DNA of 64,000 nt from Candidatus Peregrinibacteria bacterium Gr01-1014_25 (lineage in GTDB: Bacteria; Patescibacteriota; Gracilibacteria; Peribacterales; Peribacteraceae), in assembly GCA_007376205.1 (NCBI GenBank), contig VMFU01000001.1:30661-94660 (forward strand), read 5' to 3'. How positions within the stretch are numbered: position 1 is the first letter of the stretch; each line of letters begins with the position of its first letter. Shown in pieces: positions 7,667 to 17,714 of this stretch. The position numbers and the translations under genes are program-made. The notes beneath the pieces were generated by a model. It searched no databases and had not been told where the DNA came from. It worked only from the letters and a program-made list of their open reading frames with translations.

Positions 7667-9367
7667 TTACGAAACCTTCTTCTCTTCGTGATACACCATA
7701 TCGAGGTTCACCTCCCACAGGTTCGTCTTGTCGGTCCTCCCCTCAATGATGTTGTCGACGGCCATCATCGCCGTGAGCATCGAGTGGTCCTGGTTGTTGT
7801 ACCGATGCATGCCGTTGCGTCCGATGAGCACCAGGTTTGGGATCGCATTCACGTAATCCTGTACGACCTTCAGTTGCGTGTAGCTGCCCCAGTACGCCGG
7901 GTAGGCTTTGGGCATGCGCAGGACGCAAGCGTCGAGGACGTCTTCCTTCCGAAGAAATCCGATGGACTCCATTTCGCGGACGCCCAGGTCGATGAGCTGC
8001 TGATCGGGCATGACCCACAGATCCCCGCCTTCGTTGACGAAGTACTCGAGCCCGATCCACACGGTGTTCTTCCGGTCCGCCACCATGTACGGACTCCAGT
8101 TGTTGAAGATCTGCACGCGGCCGACGCGCACGGCGCCCTCCTGGATGTAGATCCAGTTGTCCGGCACCGATGACGCCGGCTCCCTGCCGCGCTCGCGGAC
8201 GTGCAGTTTGCCAAGGAGCAGCCCCACGGTAAGGAAATCGCGGTACTGGAGCCCCTCGGCGACCTCCACGACCGATGCGGGCGGATGCGGGCGAAGCATG
8301 CCGATGAGGTGCTTGATGGGCATGGTGGAGAACAGCATGTCGCAGGCGACTTCTTCCGTCATGCCCGTGGCGGCGTTCTCGAGCGTCGCGGCGACGACGC
8401 GTCCGCCGTCCATCCGCACGGCGCTTACACGCGTCCGCATCCGCACCTCGCCGCCACACGCCCTCACCTGCTCCGCGACGGTTTCCCACATTTGCCCGGG
8501 GCCGAATTTGGGATAGTAGAAACGCGTGATCAGACTCGTCTCGCGCTCCTTCTGGGCCTTCTGAAAATCACTGCTCAAGAGGTCCTTCACCGCGTGCACC
8601 ACTGCCCGCTTGAGCGACAAACCCTTCACTCGCTGCGCCCCCCAATCGGCACGGATCGCGTTGCACGGCACGCCCCACACTTTCTCCGTGTACGCCTCAA
8701 AGAACGTGCGGTAGAGCCGGTCACCGAAGCGGTTGCGGTAGAACGCGTCGAGGTACGTTTCATCGCGCAGCGGCAGCGCGCGGCGCCACAGGTACGAGAA
8801 GCCGATGAGCATCGTGTTGATGAGTCCGAGCCGGCGCGCCACCGTCAGCGTGATGCTGATCGGATACGGGAAGAAGTTCTTGCGGTAGAAAATGCGGGAG
8901 ATGCGCGGTCGCTGGAGCATGACGGCGTCTTCTTTCTCCGGATCGGGGGCCGGCCGCTTCACAGTCAATGCGCTGCCTTCTGCCTGCCGACCGCTGTCCG
9001 CCTGCCCCTCGAAGTCTTGGCGAAGTGGGGCTGCCCGCTCGTGTTTGCACTCCGGACAGAGGTACTCCACGATCGCTTCAGCCGCGTAGTCGATCGCATG
9101 GTTCTTCTCTTCGGTATCGGCCGCGGGCGCGCCCTGGAGCGGCAGAATATTGAACCACCAGCGCATCACGCGTTCGCTCTTGCTGAAGAACCGGTGCCCG
9201 CCGATGTCGATGCGGTTGTCCTTGTACACGTACGTCTGCGCGATGCCGCCGATGGTGTCGGTCGCTTCGCAGACGATGGGCACGATGTCGGTGCGTTTCA
9301 GGAGCTCGTACGCCGCCGTCAGACCGGCCGGCCCTGCGCCCGCGATGATGGCAATCTTGCGCGACAT
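7667..9367 (-). CDS. FAD-dependent oxidoreductase, protoporphyrinogen oxidase/UDP-galactopyranose mutase-like (with CPEC/heptamer-bearing insertion)
   Basis: [68 protein letters not shown]. Confidence 0.88.
   Translation of the reverse strand: MSRKIAIIAGAGPAGLTAAYELLKRTDIVPIVCEATDTIGGIAQTYVYKDNRIDIGGHRFFSKSERVMRWWFNILPLQGAPAADTEEKNHAIDYAAEAIVEYLCPECKHERAAPLRQDFEGQADSGRQAEGSALTVKRPAPDPEKEDAVMLQRPRISRIFYRKNFFPYPISITLTVARRLGLINTMLIGFSYLWRRALPLRDETYLDAFYRNRFGDRLYRTFFEAYTEKVWGVPCNAIRADWGAQRVKGLSLKRAVVHAVKDLLSSDFQKAQKERETSLITRFYYPKFGPGQMWETVAEQVRACGGEVRMRTRVSAVRMDGGRVVAATLENAATGMTEEVACDMLFSTMPIKHLIGMLRPHPPASVVEVAEGLQYRDFLTVGLLLGKLHVRERGREPASSVPDNWIYIQEGAVRVGRVQIFNNWSPYMVADRKNTVWIGLEYFVNEGGDLWVMPDQQLIDLGVREMESIGFLRKEDVLDACVLRMPKAYPAYWGSYTQLKVVQDYVNAIPNLVLIGRNGMHRYNNQDHSMLTAMMAVDNIIEGRTDKTNLWEVNLDMVYHEEKKVS
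8972..9006. repeat. Degenerate heptameric repeats within the oxidoreductase CDS
   Basis: GCTGCCT TCTGCCT GCCGACC GCTGTCC GCCTGCC. Confidence 0.65.
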
Positions 9368-9406
9368 GGAGTGGACGCAGTCTAGCGGCTGCTCCGCCGA
9401 TGAGCA

Positions 9407-9817
9407 TCACATCTTCCCGTGTCCGCGGAATACGAAGCTGTGGAGCAGACAGTAGTTCCACATCGCGACGCAACCGATGGCGAGGAACTTTGCAGGGAAC
9501 GCTGGTAGCCCCGCCGCCAGAAACAGGAGCGAGAGCATGCCATTCCAGAGGAACGCCGCGGCGTAGACCAGACCGAATTTCACGACCTGTGAGCCGGCTT
9601 TCCCCGATGCGCGGAACGTCACATGCTTGTTCATGAGGAACACGACGATGAGCGCCGGCACGGATGACAGGATCACCGCGTAGCGATCGTCGACATGCAG
9701 GATCGCCGTGAGGACGAACAATCCCGAGAAGTCGACGATGGCCCCAAGGCCGCCGCTCAAACCGAATTTCATGAAGCGCGGGCCGTGGCTGCGAACGATG
9801 TGGCGGATGCGCTTCAT
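9407..9817 (-). CDS. GtrA-family membrane protein
   Basis: RFMKFGLSGGLGAIVDFSGLFVL, FLMNKHVTFR, WNYCLLHSFVFR. Confidence 0.88.
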   Translation of the reverse strand: MKRIRHIVRSHGPRFMKFGLSGGLGAIVDFSGLFVLTAILHVDDRYAVILSSVPALIVVFLMNKHVTFRASGKAGSQVVKFGLVYAAAFLWNGMLSLLFLAAGLPAFPAKFLAIGCVAMWNYCLLHSFVFRGHGKM

Positions 9818-10800
9818 CGTGAGCGGGAGGAACGGGCGAGTGTTTTCCTGGGACGGGTGGCGGGCGCTGCGCCGGCGGTCGTCCACCAATCGTACGTCTT
9901 GCGCAGGCCTTCCTTGAGCGGCGTCCAGGGGAAGCGTCGCAGAACGGGGTGCATGGGCAGCGGAATGATACGGCCGGGTCCCTCCGGTTTGGTCCGATCG
10001 AAACGCAGACGCAGTCCGGGATGCACCAGATCGCGGATCTCCTCGGCGAGCTCGCGCACCGTCCAGGATTCGGGGGCGGTGACGTACTGAATGCCCGCCG
10101 CCTTCGCGTCGAGCAGCGTGAACAGTGCGTCAACGACATCCTCGACGTACAGGAACGCACGCTCCTGCTTCCCGCTCCCCCATACCGCCAGCTCACCGCG
10201 GGCATTGCGCGCCTTCACCATGAGCGCGGGGATGACGTTTCCGTTATCCGTGAACGTATCGCGCGGTCCGTAGACGCCGACCGGACGGACGATGAGCAGC
10301 GGGAACGGACGCTGACGGACCGCCGTCCACCAGAGCGCCTCGGACAGAGCTTTGCCCAGCACATAACCGTCGACCTTGTCCGCACGCGCCAGAGCCATGA
10401 CATCCATGTCGATGGGAACGTTCGCCGTGCTGAACACCGTCACCGGGACCGCGCCTTCATCCCGCAGAGCATCGATGAGCGCGAGGGTCATCGCGACGTT
10501 CGCATTCAGCACGTTGCTGCACCGCGCCTCATGCTCCGCCACGTTCCGCCGGCAGGACGCCAGGTGAAACACGTGATCGACACCCGCAACGAGTTTGCTG
10601 CAGTACTCACTGTCGCGCAGATCCCCCCGCACCCATTCCACGTTCGCGCGCTTGCGAGAGAGGGCGCGGTAATTCGTCGAACGCACGGGGACACGAACGC
10701 GAGCGCCTTCCGCCAGGAGCCGTTCCACGAGGAAGCTGCCGATGAATCCGGTGCCCCCCGTCACGAGAACCCGGCGATTGCGCCAGCGCATAGCCATCAT
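9814..10800 (-). CDS. NAD-dependent epimerase/dehydratase (SDR)
   Basis: [54 protein letters not shown]. Confidence 0.85.
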   Translation of the reverse strand: MMAMRWRNRRVLVTGGTGFIGSFLVERLLAEGARVRVPVRSTNYRALSRKRANVEWVRGDLRDSEYCSKLVAGVDHVFHLASCRRNVAEHEARCSNVLNANVAMTLALIDALRDEGAVPVTVFSTANVPIDMDVMALARADKVDGYVLGKALSEALWWTAVRQRPFPLLIVRPVGVYGPRDTFTDNGNVIPALMVKARNARGELAVWGSGKQERAFLYVEDVVDALFTLLDAKAAGIQYVTAPESWTVRELAEEIRDLVHPGLRLRFDRTKPEGPGRIIPLPMHPVLRRFPWTPLKEGLRKTYDWWTTAGAAPATRPRKTLARSSRSR

Positions 10801-11867
10801 GCGGGGAGAGCAACGCCGAGTGCCGCGCAGTCTGCTTCGAGCATGAGGCGCGCGAGCGTATCGATGGTTGTGCGCGGTTCCCAACCGAGGACGCGCTTGG
10901 CCTTCGACGCGTCGCCCACGAGCAGATCGACGTCCGTCGGACGGCAGTAACGTCGATCCACGGCGGCGACGGTCTTCCCCGACCGCGTATCGACGTACAC
11001 CTCATCCATACCGGATCCTTTGCGCTGGACGGCAACACCTGCGTGCTGGAAGCACAGTTCCAGGAATGCGCGGACCGACGCCGTTTTGCCGGTGGCCAGT
11101 ACGTAATCGTCCGGCTCGGACTGCTGGAGCATCCGCCACATTCCCTCAACGTACTCGGGGGCGTAGCCCCAATCCCGCTGTGCGTCCAGATTGCCCAGGT
11201 AGAGGCAGTCGAGTTTGCCGGCGAGCATGCGCGCAATGCTCAAGGTGATCTTGCGCGTGACGAAGTTCTCGCCGCGGCGCGGCGACTCGTGGTTGAAGAG
11301 GATGCCGTTGACGGCGTACATCCCGTATCCCTCGCGGTAGTTTCGCGTGAGGTAGAAGGAGTACGCCTTCGCGCAAGCGTACGGGCTGCGCGGGTAGAAC
11401 GGCGTCGTTTCTGTCTGCGGCGTCTCCTTCACCTTGCCGTAGAGTTCGCTGGAACTTGCCTGGTAGAACCGCGCCGGCAGCTTGCTCGAGCGCAGCGCCT
11501 CGAGGAGGCGGACCGTCCCCAACCCCGTCACGTCGCCCGTGTATTCGGGGACATCGAAACTGATCCCCACGTGGCTCTGCGCGGCGAGGTTGTAGACTTC
11601 ATCCGGCCGCACATCCAGGAGAATGCGCAGGAGCGAGCTCGAATCGCTCAAATCTCCGTAGTGCAGATGCAGCGGAATCTTGACCATGTGCGGGTCGGTG
11701 AAGAGGTGGTCGATTCTCCCGCGGTTGAACGTCGAAGCGCGGCGCACGAGCCCGTGCACCTCGTATCCTTTCTCCAGAAGCAATTCCGCGAGATAGGACC
11801 CGTCCTGTCCGGTAATGCCGGTGATCAGCGCTTTCTTCACGGCAGGAAGAGTAGCGGAGGGAGGCAA
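10797..11867 (-). CDS. gmd: GDP-mannose 4,6-dehydratase
   Basis: [82 protein letters not shown]. Confidence 0.95.
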   Translation of the reverse strand: MPPSATLPAVKKALITGITGQDGSYLAELLLEKGYEVHGLVRRASTFNRGRIDHLFTDPHMVKIPLHLHYGDLSDSSSLLRILLDVRPDEVYNLAAQSHVGISFDVPEYTGDVTGLGTVRLLEALRSSKLPARFYQASSSELYGKVKETPQTETTPFYPRSPYACAKAYSFYLTRNYREGYGMYAVNGILFNHESPRRGENFVTRKITLSIARMLAGKLDCLYLGNLDAQRDWGYAPEYVEGMWRMLQQSEPDDYVLATGKTASVRAFLELCFQHAGVAVQRKGSGMDEVYVDTRSGKTVAAVDRRYCRPTDVDLLVGDASKAKRVLGWEPRTTIDTLARLMLEADCAALGVALPA

Positions 11868-11887
11868 GAAATTCTACGATCCCCCCG

Positions 11888-13111
11888 ATGACCGCACATG
11901 AGACGCACCGCATCCCGGGCACGCCGCAGGGAACCATCCGCATCCCGCTGATGAAGTCCACGTACTTCCGCGAGGAGGAAACGCGCGAGGCGCTGATCGC
12001 GTTCCTGCGGAGCACGAACCGCTTGAGTATGGGCGAGCAGTGCGGGGCGTTCGAGAAGGCGTTCGCGTCAAAGCAGAAACGGAAGTACGCGGTGATGGTC
12101 GGCAACGGCAGCCAGGCGAACCTGGTGCTGATCCAGGCTTTGCTGAATACCGGGCGATTGAAGCGCGAAGATCGCGTGGGGATTTCCTCGCTGACGTGGC
12201 CGACGAACGTCATGCCGATCCTGCAGCTGGGCATGTTGCCAGTCGCGATCGATTGCGAGACGACATCCATGAACGTCTCCAGCCGCCAGCTCGAACCGCA
12301 CCTCGATGGCATACGCGCGTTCTTCGCCACGAACGTTCTGGGGTTTTGCGCGGACATGGACCGCATTCGCGCCCTCTGCCGGGAGCGGGACGTCCTGCTC
12401 ATCGAGGACAACTGCGAATCGCTCGGATCGGTCCACGCGGGAACGCTGCTCGGGAACTTCGGTCTCGCCTCGACCTTCTCCTTCTTCGTCGGCCATCACC
12501 TCTCCACCATCGAAGGCGGCATGATCTGCACCGACGACGAGGAGCTGTGGCACATGCTCATCATGATCCGGGCGCACGGGTGGGACCGGAACCTGCCGCC
12601 CGCGGCGCAAGAGGCTGTGCGCAAGCGCCACGGCATCGACCCCTTCTGCGCGAAGTACGCTTTCTATGAGCTCGCATACAACGCGCGCCCCACGGAAATC
12701 AGCGGATTCCTCGGCATGCACCAGTTGCCCATGCTCGAGGAGACGCTCGTCCAACGGGAACGGAATTTCAAGCGTTTCCACGCGGCGACGAAGGAGCGCG
12801 AGGATGCGTACCACACGATGGACGTCACGCACATGGACCGCGTGGCGAACTTCGCGATGCCGATCGTCTGCCGCGAGGCGAAACTCTACGAGAGATTGTT
12901 GCAGGCCTTCGTGGATGCCGGCGTCGAGATCCGCCCCATCATCGCAGGCGACATGACGCAGCATCCCTTTTACCGCAAATATGTGCCCACCCCGGAGCCC
13001 TGCCCCACAGCGTCGTTCATCCACGCGCAAGGACTCTATTTCCCGAACCATCCGGAGCTCACCGATGAGGAAGTGGAGATGATGTGCAACCTCCTGCGGC
13101 AGGCACGATGA
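11888..13111 (+). CDS. DegT/DnrJ/EryC1-family enzyme with His in place of PLP Lys (ColD/RfbH-like sugar 3-dehydratase candidate)
   Basis: FFATNVLGFCADMDRI, IEDNCESLGS, SFFVGHHLSTIEGGMICTDDEELWHMLIMIRAHGWDR. Confidence 0.82.
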   Translation: MTAHETHRIPGTPQGTIRIPLMKSTYFREEETREALIAFLRSTNRLSMGEQCGAFEKAFASKQKRKYAVMVGNGSQANLVLIQALLNTGRLKREDRVGISSLTWPTNVMPILQLGMLPVAIDCETTSMNVSSRQLEPHLDGIRAFFATNVLGFCADMDRIRALCRERDVLLIEDNCESLGSVHAGTLLGNFGLASTFSFFVGHHLSTIEGGMICTDDEELWHMLIMIRAHGWDRNLPPAAQEAVRKRHGIDPFCAKYAFYELAYNARPTEISGFLGMHQLPMLEETLVQRERNFKRFHAATKEREDAYHTMDVTHMDRVANFAMPIVCREAKLYERLLQAFVDAGVEIRPIIAGDMTQHPFYRKYVPTPEPCPTASFIHAQGLYFPNHPELTDEEVEMMCNLLRQAR

Positions 13112-14625
13112 CGGGCCTGCGCCGCTTCTGGCCAATGCTGCCCGTCATCACCGCCCTGCTGCTCTTCGCTCCCGCTGTGACGTTTGAGAGCGTCCGCTGG
13201 GACGATCCGCAGCTCGTCTTCGAGAACCCCCGCGTTACGGCATTTTCACCGAGTATCTGGTGGACGTACGACCCCGAGCTCTACGTGCCGCTGACATTGA
13301 CGACGTACCAGATCGAATACGCCCTCGTCGGGCCGCAGCCGTGGCTCTTCCACCTGACGAACATTCTCCTGCACGCGCTCAATGCCGCGCTCGTCTTCCT
13401 GCTCCTCAAGCGCCTGACGGGAAGCCAGAGCGCCGCCGCGATAGCGGCGGCGCTCTTCGCCGCGCATCCGCTCACGATCGAAGCGGTCGCATGGATCAGC
13501 GGCCGCAAGGAACTCCTCTGGGCCGCGTTCGCACTGTGCAGCATGCTCCTCTATGCCCGCACCGATGCGCGGCATGTTCGCACGCTCCTGCCGAGCATCG
13601 GCTGCATGATCCTTGCCACGCTCGCCAAACCGACTGCGCTGGTTATCCCCTTCCTTCTTTTGACGATCGACGCTGCAACCGGCCGGAGGATCGACCAGCG
13701 GGTAGCCGTCGAGAAATGGCCGTATGTCATCGTGAGCATCATCACCGGTGTCATCGCATTCCTCGGCAAAGAACACGCCGTCGGCATGCTTGGCCCGCTC
13801 GATACGCTCCTCCTTGCGCTGCGCTCCGTTGCCCATACGGCGCAACACGCGCTCGCGCCGATCGGACTCTCCACGCTCTACCCCGTTGATCCATCGGGCA
13901 TTCGCTCGGCACCGGCGCTGCTTGCAGGCGCCGCCGTCCTGCTTCTCGCGGGAGCCGCGTGGATCCTCCGGAGGCGTGCCACGCTTTTGGGCGCGGGAAT
14001 CACATTTTTCTTGATCGCCCTCGCGCCCAGCCTCCTCGCGTACCAGCGCTCCAATGAGGTCGCCTTGGCCGCGGACCGCTACGCCTACGTCCCGCTCGTC
14101 GGGCTGGCCCTTGTCGCCGCGTGGGGCTTCACGTGGATGGAGAGCCGGGGCAAGCGCGCGATCGTCTGGATTTTCGGCGCACTCGCTATCGCGCTGCTCG
14201 CCGCATGCACGACGCTGCACCTCCCCGTCTGGCACGACACCGAAACACTCTTTCGCGCCGCGCTAAAAACCGCGCCGACGTCGATCGTGGCGAAGAATAA
14301 TCTGGCGTTCCGCCTGCTCGCCGACGGAAAACTCGCGGAGGCGGAAGTGCTCTTGAGCGAAGCGCTGACGGCGAACCCGCGGTACGCCGATGCCCTCGTG
14401 AACCTCGCGGCGATTCGCGGACGGCAGGGGCGACTGGATGAGGCCGAGTCGCTTCTCCTGCAAGCGCTCTCCATCAATCCCAAGCACGTGAACGCGCACA
14501 TCAACCTGGGCGGGGTCGCGCTCAAGCACGGCGACCGTCTTCGCGCGCGCGCCGAATATGAGGCGGCGTTGGCACTGCAGCCCGGCAATCCGCATGCGTT
14601 GCGATTGCTGCAGCAAATGGAGTAA
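13108..14625 (+). CDS. TMTC-like membrane protein with C-terminal TPR repeats
   Basis: FESVRWDDPQLVFENP, LYVPLTLTTYQIEYAL..FHLTNILLHALNA, HPLTIEAVAWISGRKELL; C-term TPR motifs NPRYADALVNLAAI..NPKHVNAHINLGGV. Confidence 0.82.
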   Translation: MTGLRRFWPMLPVITALLLFAPAVTFESVRWDDPQLVFENPRVTAFSPSIWWTYDPELYVPLTLTTYQIEYALVGPQPWLFHLTNILLHALNAALVFLLLKRLTGSQSAAAIAAALFAAHPLTIEAVAWISGRKELLWAAFALCSMLLYARTDARHVRTLLPSIGCMILATLAKPTALVIPFLLLTIDAATGRRIDQRVAVEKWPYVIVSIITGVIAFLGKEHAVGMLGPLDTLLLALRSVAHTAQHALAPIGLSTLYPVDPSGIRSAPALLAGAAVLLLAGAAWILRRRATLLGAGITFFLIALAPSLLAYQRSNEVALAADRYAYVPLVGLALVAAWGFTWMESRGKRAIVWIFGALAIALLAACTTLHLPVWHDTETLFRAALKTAPTSIVAKNNLAFRLLADGKLAEAEVLLSEALTANPRYADALVNLAAIRGRQGRLDEAESLLLQALSINPKHVNAHINLGGVALKHGDRLRARAEYEAALALQPGNPHALRLLQQME

Positions 14626-14628
14626 TCA

Positions 14629-14675
14629 AAAAAAATGCACGAGGACGGAGGGAATAGCCCACCGGAGCCTCGTGC
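14629..14675 (-). terminator. Terminator of purM-like gene
   Basis: GCACGAGG..CCTCGTGC hairpin; minus-strand transcript runs into a U-run (aaaaaaaa on + strand). Confidence 0.6.
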
Positions 14676-14703
14676 GAAAAGGAATGACCATGAGATTGTT
14701 GCC

Positions 14704-15819
14704 TCATCGGAGATCCAACTCCGCGGCATCGAAGGTGATGTCGTGCTCCTTGATGACGACCTTGCGATCGCCCTCTTCGATGTGTCCGCAGAGGTACCAC
14801 GTCATCCCGAGGGACGACGCGACATCCGAGACGGCCCTCACATGTTCGGGGTCCACGTAGACCGCGAATCCGGCCCCCATGTTGAAGGTGGCGTACATTT
14901 CCCGGAGGGAAACGGGCCCCCTCTTCATGAGGAAATCGAAGATCGGCTGCGGTTTGGGTGCGCGTTCGATCACGTACGTCAGCGGTTGCGGCGCCCGCAT
15001 TAATTTGCGCCATCCATGCCCCGTGATGTTCACGCCGTACGCCAGTTTGGCATGCCGCTCCTGGCACCGCCGGATGAACTCCGCATAGATCGCCGTCGGC
15101 GTCAGGAGAAGATCTCCCAACATCCCTCCGTTTGGCACATGGGTCAGGTACCCGTCGGGAAGACTCTTGGCGATTTTTCGCGCAAGCGTCAGACCGTTGG
15201 CGTGGATGCCCGTCGATGCGAGCAGGAAAATCCGTTGTCCAGCGCGCACGTTGTGCGATCCCATGAGGAAGTCCTCATGCTGCACGATGCCGACGCTCGC
15301 ACCGCCCAGGCACATCGTGCCCGGAACGATGATGTCGCGCAGTCCCGGCGTTTCACCCGGTCCGTACGTGCACCGCGCTTGATTCAGTGCAAAACATGTC
15401 CCCATCAGCAGATCTTTGCCGTTGCCCAGAAGATGTCGCCCGTCTTCCACCGCCACATGCGTCCCGAGCACGATCGGCAGGGCGCCGACCGTGAGCAGGT
15501 CATTGATGATCATCGCGACATTGCACTGGGCGATGTAGTCGTAGAACGTCCTGCCGTCGTGCGCGCTGCGTATCTCCTGACTCTCCGCGACGATGTTTTT
15601 CGTTCCGAGTCCTTCGATGACGAATGCGAGGATGAGGCTCGTCAGTTCATGCTTGAACAAATAGGCGCTTTCACCGCGGCTCCATTCGATCTCCACGAAG
15701 CCCACGGACTTCATGTACTCGCGCGTCATCGCTGCCATGCGCATCGCATCGCGCTTGAAGGCATCGAGGTCCGCATATCCCACACCGGATCCGGCGTAGG
15801 TCCGCTCATCAGTACTCAT
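14704..15819 (-). CDS. PurM-like (phosphoribosylformylglycinamidine cyclo-ligase/AIR synthase-related) protein
   Basis: MSTDERTYAGSGVGYADLDAFKRD..., VAMIINDLLTVGALPIV, GGASVGIVQHEDFLMG, LASTGIHANGLTLARK, ANITGHGW-type motif NITGHGWRKLMR. Confidence 0.8.
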   Translation of the reverse strand: MSTDERTYAGSGVGYADLDAFKRDAMRMAAMTREYMKSVGFVEIEWSRGESAYLFKHELTSLILAFVIEGLGTKNIVAESQEIRSAHDGRTFYDYIAQCNVAMIINDLLTVGALPIVLGTHVAVEDGRHLLGNGKDLLMGTCFALNQARCTYGPGETPGLRDIIVPGTMCLGGASVGIVQHEDFLMGSHNVRAGQRIFLLASTGIHANGLTLARKIAKSLPDGYLTHVPNGGMLGDLLLTPTAIYAEFIRRCQERHAKLAYGVNITGHGWRKLMRAPQPLTYVIERAPKPQPIFDFLMKRGPVSLREMYATFNMGAGFAVYVDPEHVRAVSDVASSLGMTWYLCGHIEEGDRKVVIKEHDITFDAAELDLR

Positions 15820-15931
15820 AGCCACTCCTGTGAATGAACACGTCCTTACCGGCAAGCAGCGTGCCTGCCGGAAGCAGGTCATTGTCGTCGTTCTTTGCAG
15901 TGGAAGTCAACAATGCGCGTTATGCAAAATA

Positions 15932-15952
15932 AGGCCGCGCAATGCGCGGCCT
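15932..15952 (-). terminator. Terminator after tautomerase-like gene
   Basis: Perfect 9-bp stem AGGCCGCGC-AAT-GCGCGGCCT, then TATTTTG on minus strand. Confidence 0.6.
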
Positions 15953-15966
15953 CGTGCGTACCCTCC

Positions 15967-16350
15967 CTAGTGCGCGGGGCGTCCTCCTGTCTGGGCCGTG
16001 CGACGGAACACATCCGCTTTGCTGGCGTCGAACGGTGGGTCCAGAAACACTTCGATGACTTTCCAAGACGGCAAGTACATGTCAGCAAATTCCTGGAGTT
16101 CGAGAATCACTGCATTCAGAACGTCCTGACGGACCCGTTCCGTTCGTTCGGGCTTTGCGAAGAGCCCGAAGATTCTCCCAATCAGGGTTTTCCCATTTCG
16201 CGGAAGCAGGTCGGCGGGGAACTCCACGGTGATCTCTTTTTCCGTCAGACCGAGCGGTTTGATGCCTGCAATGGCATGCTGGATGTCATGCGCCAGCTTC
16301 TCGAGCTTTCGCTCGCCCGCAGGCAATCCCGTAATCGTGACGATCGGCAT
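15967..16350 (-). CDS. Tautomerase-superfamily-like small protein
   Basis: Begins M-P-IVTITGLPAGERKLEKLAHDIQHAI (N-terminal Pro). Confidence 0.5.
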   Translation of the reverse strand: MPIVTITGLPAGERKLEKLAHDIQHAIAGIKPLGLTEKEITVEFPADLLPRNGKTLIGRIFGLFAKPERTERVRQDVLNAVILELQEFADMYLPSWKVIEVFLDPPFDASKADVFRRTAQTGGRPAH

Positions 16351-16494
16351 GATGGATCTCCTTGTGCGTTAAGGTGAAAGGGCGGAAGGGACGTATTATG
16401 AAAATACATGATTATCCAATTTTTGCAAATGGAGCTCCCTATTGGAAGAAGTTCGGACTGCGCTCCTTGAGATTTCTGATGCAAATTGACGATG

Positions 16495-17118
16495 TTATGC
16501 ACTCTTAGTATCCGATGCGCTCCAGCCCTCAAGGGTGCAGTCGCAATCTTGAAGCAACCTTCTCAATGTCTGTTTATATCTATGAAAACACACTCGGACG
16601 CTACAGTGCAGTTTTTCGAGATCCCCAATTTCGGGGCTCATGGGCAGCAATGCTTCAGCAATCTCGAAGAATGTTTTGCCACGCAACCGTTCACTTACAA
16701 TAAAATTCACAGGTGCAGGTAAATGAAGTTGTGCATCGAGTACTTCTTGTAATTTTGCTCTCATTTCACCCTCTATCATCATAGTAAGGGGCGGCTGGTC
16801 GGGGGCGATGAGAGAGGAGATGTCGATATCTTCTATTGAGCACCAATTGCGTTTCCATCCCCCCAGTTTTTCCCTGGCTATACTTCGCCCCATATTCTTT
16901 GCAATTGCTGTAAGCATTGCTATTGGCGGATTGAGATTGGTATTCTCATACTTCTGCCACATCTTTATACAAGCCCGCTGGACGACATCTTCAGCATCTT
17001 CCCTTGATAAGCCCATTGATTGTTGGAGATATACGAGAAGTCCGGGATATGCGTCATGAAATGCACTCTCGATCCATTGCAGTGTGGTTTGCTGCCCTTC
17101 GGCATTCACTTCTGCCAT
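16495..17118 (-). CDS. ECF-type sigma-70 family RNA polymerase sigma factor-like protein
   Basis: LSREDAEDVVQRACIKMWQKYENTN, AIAKNMGRSIAREK; AT-richer than neighbours. Confidence 0.65.
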   Translation of the reverse strand: MAEVNAEGQQTTLQWIESAFHDAYPGLLVYLQQSMGLSREDAEDVVQRACIKMWQKYENTNLNPPIAMLTAIAKNMGRSIAREKLGGWKRNWCSIEDIDISSLIAPDQPPLTMMIEGEMRAKLQEVLDAQLHLPAPVNFIVSERLRGKTFFEIAEALLPMSPEIGDLEKLHCSVRVCFHRYKQTLRRLLQDCDCTLEGWSASDTKSA

Positions 17119-17155
17119 ATATGTGCATATTTCAGTTTTTTCTCATTTTTGTCAA

Positions 17156-17230
17156 TGGAGCCGCTGACCGGGATTGAACCGGTGACCACCTCCTTACCAT
17201 GGAGGTGCTCTACCACTGAGCTACAGCGGC
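17156..17230 (-). tRNA. tRNA-Thr (anticodon GGT), CCA encoded
   Basis: GCCGCTGTAGCTCAGTGGTAGAGCACCTCCATGGTAAGGAGGTGGTCACCGGTTCAATCCCGGTCAGCGGCTCCA. Confidence 0.96.
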
Positions 17231-17278
17231 TGAATACTTTGGCAATGAACAAAGAAAAACGGCGATGTGTCTGCGCTG

Positions 17279-17310
17279 AATTGTCAATTGTCCATTGTCC
17301 ATTGTCAATT
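17279..17310. repeat. Heptameric repeat at sufU stop codon / tRNA-Thr 5' flank
   Basis: aattgtc aattgtc cattgtc cattgtc aattt. Confidence 0.8.
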
Positions 17311-17712
17311 TAGCCCAAGTGTCTCCTCCCAAGATTGTGGCGTCTGCCCGGCTGCAGTGCGCAGCGCATTCTTCAGCGCATGCAGGCAGAGGAACGCGCA
17401 CTTGAGACGACGCGTCCCGACGGGGACGCCGAGGAGGTCGCGGACGCGCTGGGGTGGGAGATTCCGCGCATCGTCGACGGACATACCGGCCAGTTCACCG
17501 GCAAGCATCGACATCGCCGCCTGGCTGATGGCGCAGCCGGTCCCCTCCCATCCGCATGCAGCGATACATCCGTCGGCGATCTTCACATGAAGCGTCAGCG
17601 TGTCGCCGCAGCCGACGTTGATTTCTTCGCGCGTCACGGTCGCCCCCGGCACATCGCCTTTGCATTGCGGGTGACGGAAATGCTCAAGGATGTTGTCGGC
17701 GTAGAGGTTCAT
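17305..17712 (-). CDS. sufU: SufU/IscU-like Fe-S cluster scaffold
   Basis: ADNILEHFRHPQCKGDVPGAT, VGCGDTLTLHVKI, GCAISQAAMSMLAGELAG, LKCAFLCLHALKNAL. Confidence 0.9.
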   Translation of the reverse strand: MNLYADNILEHFRHPQCKGDVPGATVTREEINVGCGDTLTLHVKIADGCIAACGWEGTGCAISQAAMSMLAGELAGMSVDDARNLPPQRVRDLLGVPVGTRRLKCAFLCLHALKNALRTAAGQTPQSWEETLGLN

Positions 17713-17714
17713 GT

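Noticed and set aside
13246-14235. 329-aa minus-strand ORF
   Set aside because: Antisense shadow of the TMTC-like gene; highly charged, no recognisable domain
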